DNA of 64,000 nt from Leeuwenhoekiella sp044542075 (GTDB taxonomy: Bacteria; Bacteroidota; Bacteroidia; Flavobacteriales; Flavobacteriaceae), in assembly GCF_044542075.1 (NCBI RefSeq), contig NZ_JBITTU010000001.1, positions 558,001 to 622,000 of the forward strand, given 5' to 3'. The translations under genes and the position numbers were made by a program. A model generated the notes under the pieces. That model was not told the DNA's origin and searched no databases. It saw only the letters and a program-made list of their open reading frames with translations. Positions 8,337-17,606 of this stretch are shown here, one piece after another (the stretch's first letter is position 1; each line of letters starts with the position of its first letter).

Positions 8337-8960
8337 TTAGATTAACGTTACTTTACCTGTAGTGATAGAATAAACACCTCCCACAATTTTAATCTCTCCG
8401 GCATCCTCCATTTCTTTTAGAACTTCACTTTTCTCACGGATGCGGTCTATTGTAAGTTTCACATTATTCTCAACTACACCAGCGACAAATTCATCATTTT
8501 TAGAATTACGCTCTCCGTTAGTTTTTGTGTATTCAACAGCAGGTTTAATATTGCTTAGCAAATGGGTAATGTTACCTAATTTAACATCATCACAAGCAGC
8601 TTTTACAGCACCACACGACTCGTGACCTAGCACCATTACAAGTTTGCTCCCCGCAACTTTGCAAGAATATTCCATACTGCCCAGCATATCTGCATTCTCA
8701 AAATTACCTGCAACTCTAGACACAAAAATATCACCTAACCCTTGATCAAAAACCATTTCTACAGGCACTCTAGAATCAATACACCCTAGTATTACCGCTT
8801 TAGGCCATTGCCCGCCCGTAGTATCTTTTATTTGAGCGCTAAAGTCTCTTTGATGCATTTCTTTATTTACAAAACGCTCATTACCCTGTACTAAATCTTT
8901 TAGTACAGCATCTGGTGTTAAGCCATCTTGAATCTGTTTATTTATTGCTGAAGTTATCAT
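8337..8960 (-). CDS. Beta-class carbonic anhydrase
   Basis: Interconverts carbon dioxide and bicarbonate with a zinc ion. The 207 residues carry the zinc ligands and dyad of beta-class enzymes: C60, D62 and R64 in GCIDSRVP and H113/C116 in GHESCGAV. No signal peptide is visible, so the enzyme is cytoplasmic. It is the first gene of a two-gene unit with the SulP transporter, which points to supply of bicarbonate for anaplerotic carboxylation or pH control. Confidence 0.95.
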   Translation of the reverse strand: MITSAINKQIQDGLTPDAVLKDLVQGNERFVNKEMHQRDFSAQIKDTTGGQWPKAVILGCIDSRVPVEMVFDQGLGDIFVSRVAGNFENADMLGSMEYSCKVAGSKLVMVLGHESCGAVKAACDDVKLGNITHLLSNIKPAVEYTKTNGERNSKNDEFVAGVVENNVKLTIDRIREKSEVLKEMEDAGEIKIVGGVYSITTGKVTLI

Positions 8961-9053
8961 TATTTCGAAATTTTTAAATTTTATATAATAGCGTATACCC
9001 TCATTACACGATGTAAGAAGGGAAAATTTTCTAGGTTATATTAGGGAAGTTAA

Positions 9054-9341
9054 CTAAGCTTTGGGGGGAGGAGATGCAGGGTCTAGATATATACTATACG
9101 CAAACTGATTGTACGTATAAACAATAGCCTTCTGCTCCTTGAACTCGATGAATGAGAACACTAAGTAATCGTGCGTGATTTTTGTATTTTTTTCAAGCTC
9201 ATTTGCGGTATTAGAACCTTTTTCTTCTTCAGTCATAGGAATGACTAATGACTTGGCATCTTTCTGAACAATAGATACAACAGCCGGTGTGACTAAAAAA
9301 GCCACAAATAGAAAAAGAAAAAAACAGGTTCTTAAGTGCAA
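9054..9341 (-). CDS. Small membrane-anchored hypothetical protein after batE
   Basis: A 95-residue protein with one N-terminal hydrophobic helix (about 4-24, MHLRTCFFLFLFVAFLVTP), a charged middle and a C-terminus ending in PASPPPKA. I do not recognise it. It lies 72 bases downstream of batE on the same strand and may be the last gene of the Bat transcript, or a separate gene in the gap before the carbonic anhydrase. The start codon choice is uncertain because no ribosome site is visible. Confidence 0.55.
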   Translation of the reverse strand: MHLRTCFFLFLFVAFLVTPAVVSIVQKDAKSLVIPMTEEEKGSNTANELEKNTKITHDYLVFSFIEFKEQKAIVYTYNQFAYSIYLDPASPPPKA

Positions 9342-9413
9342 ATTCTCATTATTTTTTACAAGTTAGTAAAAGTAGCGAAGTGTTCTTAAAGAAATCTTAA
9401 TTTTACGATAAAT

Positions 9414-10199
9414 CTAAAGCGTCTTTAAAACTGTTTTAGTCATCCAACCCTCTTTACCGTCTGCAAGTTGTACTAATTGCCACTCCCCTTGTTCCTCTAA
9501 TACTCGTACTTTAGTGCCTTCGTGCAGAACAAACGTCTGTTCACCAGAATTATTGGGTTCACTTTTTACTTCCGCCTCTGGCGAAAAAACAATAGCAAAT
9601 TCCCTATTATTTTCATTTGATTTTGCCTGAAAACTAAGAGCTAAACTCAATACTCCTAGCCCCAGTGCTACAAAAGACACTGTGAAGAAAATACGCTTAC
9701 TACCTACTCCCTTATTAAAAAAATAGATTAAAAAACTCAGTGTAAATATGAGTATAAATACCACCGTTACGGTTGCCCAGCCATCTATAGTAAAAACACC
9801 CAGAATCTGGTTATACCATTTTTTAAATATATTTTGCGGCAACGGGGTTATCGCATCTATGGTCATATTTTGGGCAAACTGTAAATTGTTTTTAATCTCT
9901 TTATCATTAGGTTTTAAAGCCAGTGCTTTCTCATAATTATAGACACTTGCTGCTATACGGTTAAGTTTATAATTAGCATTAGCCAGATTATAATATACCG
10001 CGGCAGATGCGTAACCCGACTCTAGAACTTTCTCATAATTAACAATAGCTGCCTCAAAATTGTTCTGTGCATACTGGGAGTTTCCGGTTTGAAATAATTG
10101 CTCAGGAGTTTGTGCAAAGCTGCTGCTTATCGTTACTACTCCCAATAACAAAACAAGAATTAGGTTGCGATAGGTATAATACATATTCTGTGTTATCAT
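9414..10199 (-). CDS. batE: BatE: TPR and SH3-like protein
   Basis: The 261 residues comprise a signal peptide (to about 29), two to three tetratricopeptide repeats (about 30-110), two membrane helices (about 137-160 and 170-190) and a bacterial SH3-like domain at the end (about 200-261, with VRVLEEQGEWQLVQLADGKEGWM). This is the BatE arrangement in Bacteroides and Leptospira aerotolerance operons. Its start overlaps the batD stop by 4 bases (ATGA), indicating translational coupling. Confidence 0.9.
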   Translation of the reverse strand: MITQNMYYTYRNLILVLLLGVVTISSSFAQTPEQLFQTGNSQYAQNNFEAAIVNYEKVLESGYASAAVYYNLANANYKLNRIAASVYNYEKALALKPNDKEIKNNLQFAQNMTIDAITPLPQNIFKKWYNQILGVFTIDGWATVTVVFILIFTLSFLIYFFNKGVGSKRIFFTVSFVALGLGVLSLALSFQAKSNENNREFAIVFSPEAEVKSEPNNSGEQTFVLHEGTKVRVLEEQGEWQLVQLADGKEGWMTKTVLKTL

Positions 10200-11944
10200 A
10201 ATTGCTTGTCAATTTCAGAGATTACACTGCCGGCATTGTTATAATCCTGTTGCATAGCATCTATACTCGCAGGTGTATATCTTGCAAATTCACAACTCTC
10301 AAGTAACTTAATAAAATCTGCGGTAGTACTCACGTTTGCGCCACGCTCCTGTAGTAATCTACTTATGCGCTCCTTACTCATATCACTGGTCTGAATATTT
10401 AACCGTGCCTTTAAAAAGTTATGTAATGACTTCTCTAAAGCAAGATAAAACGCCTTCTGATCACCTAAGTTTTTCTTTGCTTCTCCCAGGTACTTTCGGG
10501 CAAGTTTATCTGCCTTACGCAGCCTGTTTCCTTTAATATCGTTTTGATATGCTTCTCGCTTACGACCAAAAAAGATAGCAAACGGAATTAAAACTAACGG
10601 AGTTGCAAGTAGTCCCCAAAACAGCTTGCTCATAAAGAATGAATCTTTATCTTGAGCTACTAAATCTGCTTCCGATTTAATATAGTTAAACTGAACAGCT
10701 GCTTTTACAGGAGATTTATTCACTCCATTAGCCGAAGTTAGAGCATCTGGCCCATTTTCTACAGTAATTACAATCTCGTCACTACTTACCGTATTGTAGC
10801 GCTCTGTTACGGGATCAAAATAAGAAAAGCGTATAGGTGGTATAGGATATGCACCTTTACGTTGTGGAACAATCGTATAACGCTCTTCATTTTTACCGGT
10901 CATACCAGATAAAGATACATTTACATCCTGTAGATTTTCGGGCTCATAAACTTCTAATGCACTTGGCAATGTAGGCTTAGGAAGTTTAAAGAGTTTTAAA
11001 TTTCCGTTTCCTTTTGCAGTAAGTGTCAAATCTAATGCATCCTGAGCATCCAGTTTAGTTTTACTGGCAGTTACACTAAAATCAAATTTACCTACAGCTC
11101 CCGTAAAATTATCGGGCTTACCAGCTTCTGGCAATTCTCTTACCTTAATTTTTCTCTTAGGTGCAGACACTGTTATTTGTGCCGGTCGCGTAATTCGCAT
11201 ACCAAAAATATCGCGTCTGTTTGTAGGTGCTTCAACATTAATATTGAGCGCAAGCGATTCAATATCCAATTCACCTGTTTTTTGAGGATATAATAAGGTT
11301 CTTCTCAAAATCACATACCGATATGGTTTGCCGTTAAAGGTCCCGTCGTACACTTTAAATTGCTTCTCATCTAAGCTTTGGCTCCAGAAATCGGCAAACT
11401 TGGGCGCGTCTATTTCATTCCATCCGTTTACAGCTGTTTCGCGAGAAACATACAGCTTATAAACAACGGTGATCGCTTCATTTAAATAGGGATTAGATTT
11501 AGAAACCTCAGCAACCAGATGCACATTTTCTGCCGCAGAAGATGCGGGATCATTAGGATCTTTAGCCAGTTCTACTGCTCCAGTAACATTTATTTCTATA
11601 GGTAGGGTTTTATAAACTGTATTGTTTATTTCTATTTCTGCAGCACCTATTTGCAACTTACCCGTGCCTTTAGGCTGTAAAAAATACGAGAATGTCTTAG
11701 AGAAACTAGATTTACCGTTTATCCATTGTTTACTAATAGATTGATTAGGTCCACCTACAACTACAAACCCTTGAAAACTGGGAGGTCTAAAGTTGTCTCC
11801 ATCTTCATTCATCTCAAAATCTACACGTAAGCGCTCATTAACTCCTAATGTTTCTTTACTAACTACGGCATCAAACTTTACCTGAGACCAGGCAGAGAAA
11901 CCGGCAAAAAAAACAATCAGCAAAAATTTTAGCTTCATCTTCAT
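10196..11944 (-). CDS. batD: BatD family protein
   Basis: The 582-residue protein has a signal peptide (to about 20), a long periplasmic part made of beta-sandwich domains (about 21-430), one membrane helix (about 437-457) and a cytoplasmic tail. This is the BatD (oxygen tolerance) architecture. BatD is thought to work with the von Willebrand A proteins BatA and BatB in the envelope, but its biochemical task is not established. It lies 52 bases after batC and overlaps batE. Confidence 0.92.
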   Translation of the reverse strand: MKMKLKFLLIVFFAGFSAWSQVKFDAVVSKETLGVNERLRVDFEMNEDGDNFRPPSFQGFVVVGGPNQSISKQWINGKSSFSKTFSYFLQPKGTGKLQIGAAEIEINNTVYKTLPIEINVTGAVELAKDPNDPASSAAENVHLVAEVSKSNPYLNEAITVVYKLYVSRETAVNGWNEIDAPKFADFWSQSLDEKQFKVYDGTFNGKPYRYVILRRTLLYPQKTGELDIESLALNINVEAPTNRRDIFGMRITRPAQITVSAPKRKIKVRELPEAGKPDNFTGAVGKFDFSVTASKTKLDAQDALDLTLTAKGNGNLKLFKLPKPTLPSALEVYEPENLQDVNVSLSGMTGKNEERYTIVPQRKGAYPIPPIRFSYFDPVTERYNTVSSDEIVITVENGPDALTSANGVNKSPVKAAVQFNYIKSEADLVAQDKDSFFMSKLFWGLLATPLVLIPFAIFFGRKREAYQNDIKGNRLRKADKLARKYLGEAKKNLGDQKAFYLALEKSLHNFLKARLNIQTSDMSKERISRLLQERGANVSTTADFIKLLESCEFARYTPASIDAMQQDYNNAGSVISEIDKQL

Positions 11945-11996
11945 TATAACTTCTGCTTTGCCTTAAACAGGCTAAATTTATATACAACTCTGTTAA

Positions 11997-12863
11997 CTAC
12001 CAGTCTTTATCTGTTTTGACTTTTGCTCCTTTAACTTTCTGGGCATTCATTTTATCCTGAACTTTATTCTCCTCATTCTTCATCGCCTCAAGTAAACTTT
12101 TTACCTGCTGGGGTGACAATTGACCCTGACCGGGCTGCGGTTGAGGCTGTTCTTTAGGCTTGTCGCCGTCTTTGCCATCTTTAGGTTTATCTCCCTCCTT
12201 ATCTTCAGGTTTACCTTTATCATCTTTATTCTCGTCGCCCTTATCCTTTTTATCTCCTTCATCATCAGAATCTTTTGGCTTGCCATCATCACTTTTCTCA
12301 TCGTCGCCGTCCCCATTTTTGTCTTTTTGGTCGTCGCCCTTGTCTTTATTATCATCTTTCTGATCATCACCGCCGCCTCCGCCGTTTTTCTCTTCTTCTT
12401 TTTTAGCCAGAGCTAGATTATAACGGGTTTCTTCATCTGTAGGATCATTGCGTAGAGCATTTTTATAAGCTTCAACCGCTTTCTTATAATCTTTTTGCTG
12501 ATAAAAAGCATTGCCTAAATTATGAAAGGCTTTATGTTTTTCGGCTTTAGTTTGTGCAACCTCAGCAGCCTGAATGTAACGCGTCATCCCTTCTGCATAT
12601 TTTTTATTGCGGTAGTAGTTATTGCCCATATTGTATTTTGCAGTGGTATTAGCAGGATTCTTCGCCACTGCTTTTCTATAGGAAGTTTCTGCAATAGTAA
12701 ATTCTTTAGAAACAAACGCTTCATTACCATCTGCAACAAAATCCTGCGCCTCTAAAATTGCCGGATCTGGTTTATCGCTTTGCGCGGAAACGGTCACCGA
12801 AATCAGGAATAATAAAATTCCTAAAATGTATGTTTTATTTAAATTATTTCTCTTCATCATCAT
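11997..12863 (-). CDS. batC: BatC: TPR protein with acidic/basic low-complexity tail
   Basis: The frame is open back to 12896, but that would overlap batB by 23 bases and gives a poor signal peptide. Three consecutive ATG codons at 12863, 12860 and 12857 precede a good signal sequence (KRNNLNKTYILGILLFLISV), so a start there is preferred. After the signal come three to four TPR units (about 40-155), then a roughly 85-residue tract of Asp, Lys, Gly and Glu, then a Pro/Gln segment and a conserved end (SPQQVKSLLEAMKNEE). The tail composition is typical of BatC. Confidence 0.88.
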   Translation of the reverse strand: MMMKRNNLNKTYILGILLFLISVTVSAQSDKPDPAILEAQDFVADGNEAFVSKEFTIAETSYRKAVAKNPANTTAKYNMGNNYYRNKKYAEGMTRYIQAAEVAQTKAEKHKAFHNLGNAFYQQKDYKKAVEAYKNALRNDPTDEETRYNLALAKKEEEKNGGGGGDDQKDDNKDKGDDQKDKNGDGDDEKSDDGKPKDSDDEGDKKDKGDENKDDKGKPEDKEGDKPKDGKDGDKPKEQPQPQPGQGQLSPQQVKSLLEAMKNEENKVQDKMNAQKVKGAKVKTDKDW

Positions 12864-12873
12864 CAACTTTTGT

Positions 12874-13923
12874 TTAAGACTTAGTCGTATTCTCATTAAA
12901 CAAATTCAATTTTCGCACCCAGGCGGTTTTGCGCTCTAAAAGGAATACATCTAAAACAAGCAACAATAATGCCGCTCCTAAAAACCACTGAAACTGATCT
13001 TTAAAGTCTGCAAATTGTTTTGCTTCAAACTCCTTTTTATCCATTTGATTGAGTGCTGTACCCATCTTATCTACAACATCTTGAGTACTATTTCCGTTTA
13101 TATACTCACCCTTTGCAGAAGCGGCAATCTCCTGTAAAATTGCAGGATCTAGCTTAGTAATTACCGTTTCCCCATTTTGATCTTTCTTATAAGATTGGAT
13201 AACTCCATTACGTTTTAACGGGATGCGGTCACCAGCCTCTGTACCCACACCAATGGTAAAAATTCTAATACCTACTTCTTCAGCAGATTCTGCGATAGCG
13301 GCAACATCACCTTCATGATCTTCGCCATCTGAGATAATTACCAAAACGCGATTTGTCTGCTCCTCATCATTATAATAGGTTTTAGCGAGCTCAATAGCAT
13401 CTTTAATTGCGGTTCCCTGGCTCGATAACATATCTGTATTCATCGAATTGAGAAACATCTTTGCACTGCTGTAATCTGTTGTTATAGGCAACTGCGGGTA
13501 TGCGCTTCCTGCATAAGCGATAATGCCCACACGGTCGCTTCCCAGATTATTAATAACCTGTGCCACGAGTTGTTTTGCTTTGTCTATACGGCTTGGTGCA
13601 ATATCTTCTGCATCCATACTTTTAGATACATCCACCGCAAAAACTACATCTACCCCTTCTCGTTTTACCGTCTCAAGCTTGGTTCCTATTTTAGGATTAA
13701 CCAATGCGATCACCATAAATGCAATTGCCAAACAGATTATGACCAACTTGAATACCGGCTTAAAAACAGAGCGATTAGGTGTTAACTGATTAAATAACGT
13801 TCTATTTGCTGCAAATCGTTTTTGAGCGCTGCGTTTCCATAACGCAACTGCAAAAAACAATACTACTATCAGCGGTATTGCCAATAGCGCCCAAAACCAT
13901 ATTTTTTCTTCTAGTAAATACAC
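12874..13923 (-). CDS. batB: BatB: membrane-anchored von Willebrand A protein
   Basis: The 349 residues have two N-terminal membrane helices (about 9-29 and 57-77), a VWA domain with an intact metal-ion site (D98-x-S100-x-S102, in AVDVSKSM), and a C-terminal helix (about 310-330). VWA domains of this family face the periplasm and bind partner proteins through a divalent metal. It lies 33 bases after batA in the same operon. Confidence 0.93.
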   Translation of the reverse strand: MYLLEEKIWFWALLAIPLIVVLFFAVALWKRSAQKRFAANRTLFNQLTPNRSVFKPVFKLVIICLAIAFMVIALVNPKIGTKLETVKREGVDVVFAVDVSKSMDAEDIAPSRIDKAKQLVAQVINNLGSDRVGIIAYAGSAYPQLPITTDYSSAKMFLNSMNTDMLSSQGTAIKDAIELAKTYYNDEEQTNRVLVIISDGEDHEGDVAAIAESAEEVGIRIFTIGVGTEAGDRIPLKRNGVIQSYKKDQNGETVITKLDPAILQEIAASAKGEYINGNSTQDVVDKMGTALNQMDKKEFEAKQFADFKDQFQWFLGAALLLLVLDVFLLERKTAWVRKLNLFNENTTKS

Positions 13924-13956
13924 AAACTAAATTATTACTGTTATTACTATTTCTAA

Positions 13957-14961
13957 CTATACAAAACTTCTAAATACTGTATTTCTAAGCAAGAGCTCAA
14001 AAAGAAGTAGCAAACCGGCCAAAATCACTAATGGGCGATACTTTTCTTCATAATTAGTGTACTTAAACTCCTCAACATCTGTCTTCTCAAGCTTATTAAT
14101 CTCTGCATAAATCTCCTCTAAAGACTCATTATCTGTGGCTCTAAAGTAAAGTCCACCAGTTTTATCTGCTATTTCTTTAAGCAAGGTCTCATCAATTTCT
14201 ACAGGAATACTCCCATATTGAAAACTACCATCTGGCCGCAAAGCTACAGGAGAAAGCGCAGTACCATTTGTACCTAAACCTATAGTATATACTTTAATAC
14301 CAAACTCAACCGCTAATTCACTAGCTGTAACCGGCTCAATAAAGCCCGCATTATTAACACCGTCTGTCATTAAAATAATGACTTTGCTTTTTGCTTTGCT
14401 GTCTTTTAAACGGTTTACTGAAGTTGCAAGCCCCATACCTATAGCAGTACCTCCCTCAATAATACTGTTGTATCTAATGTCGTTTAGCGAACTCAACACA
14501 ATACTCTTATCACTTGTGATGGGAGTACGTGTATAACTTTCGCCGGCATATTCTACCAGACCTATACGGTCGTTAGGACGCTGTTTAATAAATTCTGCAG
14601 CTACATCTTTTAATGCCTCAAGTCTGTTTGGCCTTAAATCTTTAGCTAACATACTCGCCGATACATCTATTGCAATAGCTATATCTATACCTCTCGTAGT
14701 TTTAGTACGTGTAGAGACATCTACAGTGCGAGGACGTGCCAGAGCTACTATTATAAAAGCTACAGCAAGAAGTCTTAACACAAAAAGTATGGGTCTTAAT
14801 TTTGCTAAGAAACCGCTTCCTGCTTTAAACCCTTTTAAGCTAGAAATTTTGACCTGCGCAGTTACTTTATTACTTTTAAAGAAATACCAGACTGCTACTA
14901 CCGGAATTAGTAACAGCAACCAAAAAAACTCAGGATTTTGAAATTCAAAATTACTTAACAT
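13957..14961 (-). CDS. batA: BatA: membrane-anchored von Willebrand A protein
   Basis: The 334-residue protein is a paralogue of the next gene with the same plan: helices at about 12-28 and 57-76, a VWA domain with metal site D99-x-S101-x-S103 (AIDVSASM), and a C-terminal helix near 310-328. BatA and BatB are held to form an envelope complex that supports resistance to oxidative or envelope stress. The start overlaps the preceding gene by 11 bases. Confidence 0.93.
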   Translation of the reverse strand: MLSNFEFQNPEFFWLLLLIPVVAVWYFFKSNKVTAQVKISSLKGFKAGSGFLAKLRPILFVLRLLAVAFIIVALARPRTVDVSTRTKTTRGIDIAIAIDVSASMLAKDLRPNRLEALKDVAAEFIKQRPNDRIGLVEYAGESYTRTPITSDKSIVLSSLNDIRYNSIIEGGTAIGMGLATSVNRLKDSKAKSKVIILMTDGVNNAGFIEPVTASELAVEFGIKVYTIGLGTNGTALSPVALRPDGSFQYGSIPVEIDETLLKEIADKTGGLYFRATDNESLEEIYAEINKLEKTDVEEFKYTNYEEKYRPLVILAGLLLLFELLLRNTVFRSFV

Positions 14962-16636
14962 CGGTAGGTACTGTTTTTTGTAATTCTACAGAATTAATGA
15001 TACGTGCTGCCATATCTATAGCATATTTATCATCATCTCGCCAGGCGACAAGAACTTGCTGCAATACTCCCGGAGCAGTAAATAATAACATCTCGTAAGA
15101 ACCTGGACTAAATTTCTTATTATTTAGTGCGTCAGGAAATGCTCCTGAGCCAAACACACGAAGTCCCTTTGTTCCTTCGGGTGTGGTATACTCTTCGGTT
15201 TTAACGATTAGATTTTTTGCACCACTAGCTTCTAAAGTACTTATGAAACCTTGAGTTGCTTTTTCTAAATCTGCCTCCTGATCACCTCCGTAACGCGTGT
15301 TATTAACTACTATATAAAATTGATCGATTAAGCTTCCGTAAGTAAAGGTGCTCATATCCATCTGAGTTCTTAACGAGTCTGGAATAGGAATTTCATTACG
15401 CTCTAATATTCGCGGTGTACTTACAATAACAGGAGGATAGCCATATTCACTACGCACCCAATCACCTTCTAATAAATCTTTTGAAGGGTGACCTATAAAA
15501 TTATCTTTTACAAAATCAAAGCCTTTAACAGCTACTAAAATACCCGTCGCTAGTACTAGAATAGTAAAAACACCTACAATACTTGAAATAATTAATCTAC
15601 GCTTCCTGCGTTTTGCCAAAGCTTCACGATAAGCAGCATCACGCATTAACTCTTCTTCAGTAGGTGCAGGAATTGCTTCTTTTGTCTCTTTGACAATCTC
15701 CTCTGCTACAATACGATCTGCTTCGGTCTGACCGCTACCCGGTGACATACGTGCAAACTTACTAAGGTCTGCTCGTTTTAGAATCTGATCTAGTTTTAGA
15801 ATGGTTTCTTTACTCAGATCTATTTTACCCAATTGTTTTTCCTGTAATAGTTTATCTATTAATTCTGCCGAAGTACTTTCCATAGAACGGTTGTAAACTT
15901 CTTCATCTAGATAACGTCTTATTATTTCTGTAAGTTTAGAATAGTAAGCCTTTGTAACTTCCTGTTGATCTATGCCGCGAGTGGGTTCTTTATATTCTTC
16001 GTCAAGTTTCCGAAGAGAAAATAAAGCTTGCTCAAAAGGTGGCAATTTACGCTCTGCTTCAGCTTTTTTACGACTTCTATGTATTATAAAAAATAAGAAC
16101 ACTCCTATTAATAACGCAATGATTAAAAAATAAAGGAGATATTCCCACACTTTACTAGTAGCGTGATCAACTTCAACAATATCTTTAATATCATAAAGAC
16201 CTTGTTTTGTGGTATCTACTTGCACATTGTTAACCTCAATAGCAATAGAATCTGTGTAAAAAGGCTGTTGATTTATCGTAACAAGTTGGCGTGGTATGGT
16301 GTAGGAACCACTATCAAATTGGGTTAGGCCATAGCGCTTTATAAGACTCATTTTTGCCCCTGTAAATGAGGTATCTACTTTATATGATTCGATCATCTCT
16401 AAAGGAGAAAAAGTTTGTCCTTCGGGAAAAATCACAAGATCCTTAGCGTCTGCCTCTACTTGAAATTCATACGTGATTTGCGCTCCTATACGTATAGAAG
16501 TACTGTCTATAGTGCCTTTAACTTGTTGCGCGTGTGAACTTCCTATTCCGAAAAAAATGAGTATCCAGAATAAAATTATCTTGTTACAAGCGATTATGTT
16601 AATACTATTTAGGGATGTATTGGGGTTATTATTCAT
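14951..16636 (-). CDS. Two-helix membrane protein of the Bat operon, function unknown
   Basis: This 561-residue protein has an N-terminal hydrophobic segment (about 22-36, ending SSHAQQ), a periplasmic beta-rich part resembling the BatD sandwich (about 37-160), a helix (about 165-187), a cytoplasmic charged segment (about 190-345), a second helix (about 350-372) and a C-terminal domain that contains several aromatic/glycine motifs (to 561). It occupies the place between the DUF58 gene and batA found in many Bacteroidota operons. I read it as a BatD-related scaffold with a fused extra domain, but no function is known to me. The first 14 residues are weakly supported; a later start is possible. 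Confidence 0.75.
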   Translation of the reverse strand: MNNNPNTSLNSINIIACNKIILFWILIFFGIGSSHAQQVKGTIDSTSIRIGAQITYEFQVEADAKDLVIFPEGQTFSPLEMIESYKVDTSFTGAKMSLIKRYGLTQFDSGSYTIPRQLVTINQQPFYTDSIAIEVNNVQVDTTKQGLYDIKDIVEVDHATSKVWEYLLYFLIIALLIGVFLFFIIHRSRKKAEAERKLPPFEQALFSLRKLDEEYKEPTRGIDQQEVTKAYYSKLTEIIRRYLDEEVYNRSMESTSAELIDKLLQEKQLGKIDLSKETILKLDQILKRADLSKFARMSPGSGQTEADRIVAEEIVKETKEAIPAPTEEELMRDAAYREALAKRRKRRLIISSIVGVFTILVLATGILVAVKGFDFVKDNFIGHPSKDLLEGDWVRSEYGYPPVIVSTPRILERNEIPIPDSLRTQMDMSTFTYGSLIDQFYIVVNNTRYGGDQEADLEKATQGFISTLEASGAKNLIVKTEEYTTPEGTKGLRVFGSGAFPDALNNKKFSPGSYEMLLFTAPGVLQQVLVAWRDDDKYAIDMAARIINSVELQKTVPTDVK

Positions 16637-16643
16637 TGTACTC

Positions 16644-17510
16644 TTATCCTCTTCGTTTAAAATAACCTAATAATTTTTTTACATAACTCTCATCGGTGCG
16701 CACGTCTATAACGCCAGCACCACTACGGGTAAAGCTTTCTTTGTAATATGCAACCCGTTCTTTATAATATTTTGAGTAGTTGTTACGTACGCTTTTAGAG
16801 GTTGTATTTACAAGAAGTAACTCACCAGTTTCTTCATCTTCCATCTGTACAACGCCCAGGCTAGGAATCTCTTCTTCGCGCTGGTCGTAGATACGAATTC
16901 CCGTAATGTCGTGACGCTTTGCAGCGATTTTCATAGTATCACGGTAACCATCTGCAATAAAGTCTGAAAGCACAAAAACTATCGCTTTTTTCTTCATCAC
17001 GCTCGAAAGAAACTTTAGTGCCTGCGCAACATCGGTTTGCTTACTTTTTGGTTTAAATTCTAATAATTCACGTATAATACGCAAAACATGAGATTTCCCT
17101 TTTTTAGGCGGAATATAAAGTTCGATGCCATCAGAAAATAGAATCAATCCTATTTTATCATTATTCTGCATCGCCGAAAACGCCAGCGTGGCAGCAACCT
17201 CAGTAACAATTTCAGATTTAAACTGCTGGTCTGTACCAAAAAATTCTGAACCACTAACATCAGCAACAAGCATCATTGTAAGTTCGCGCTCTTCTTCAAA
17301 AACTTTTACATAAGGCTCGCTGTAGCGGGCAGTAACATTCCAGTCTATATTACGTACATCATCTCCAAATTGATATTGACGCACCTCGCTAAAGGTCATC
17401 CCGCGACCTTTAAATGTAGAATGATATTCCCCACCAAAAATATGATCAGATAACCGTCTGGTCTTGATCTCTATTTTGCGTACTTTTTTTAAAAGCTCTT
17501 TAGTATCCAT
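16644..17510 (-). CDS. DUF58 domain protein of the Bat operon
   Basis: A 288-residue cytoplasmic protein of the DUF58 family, a VWA-like fold. The conserved block TFSEVRQYQFGDDVRNIDWN is followed by a metal-site sequence LVADVSGSEFFG. In bacterial genomes DUF58 proteins are encoded next to MoxR ATPases; the ATPase is thought to act on the VWA partner as a chaperone. Here it lies 96 bases after moxR and 7 bases before the next gene. Confidence 0.92.
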   Translation of the reverse strand: MDTKELLKKVRKIEIKTRRLSDHIFGGEYHSTFKGRGMTFSEVRQYQFGDDVRNIDWNVTARYSEPYVKVFEEERELTMMLVADVSGSEFFGTDQQFKSEIVTEVAATLAFSAMQNNDKIGLILFSDGIELYIPPKKGKSHVLRIIRELLEFKPKSKQTDVAQALKFLSSVMKKKAIVFVLSDFIADGYRDTMKIAAKRHDITGIRIYDQREEEIPSLGVVQMEDEETGELLLVNTTSKSVRNNYSKYYKERVAYYKESFTRSGAGVIDVRTDESYVKKLLGYFKRRG

Positions 17511-17606
17511 AAACCCGCTCTCCCTAATCCTTTTTCTTAAAAAGAAAAAAGTATTGCTTTTCAGTTTTAATTAAATTTTCAATTTTTTACTTTGAATTTT
17601 CAGCTC

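Noticed and set aside
12101..12416. Several frames across the BatC low-complexity tract, on both strands.
   Set aside because: They arise from the GAT/AAA-type repeats of the BatC tail; composition is extreme and no ribosome or family signal exists.
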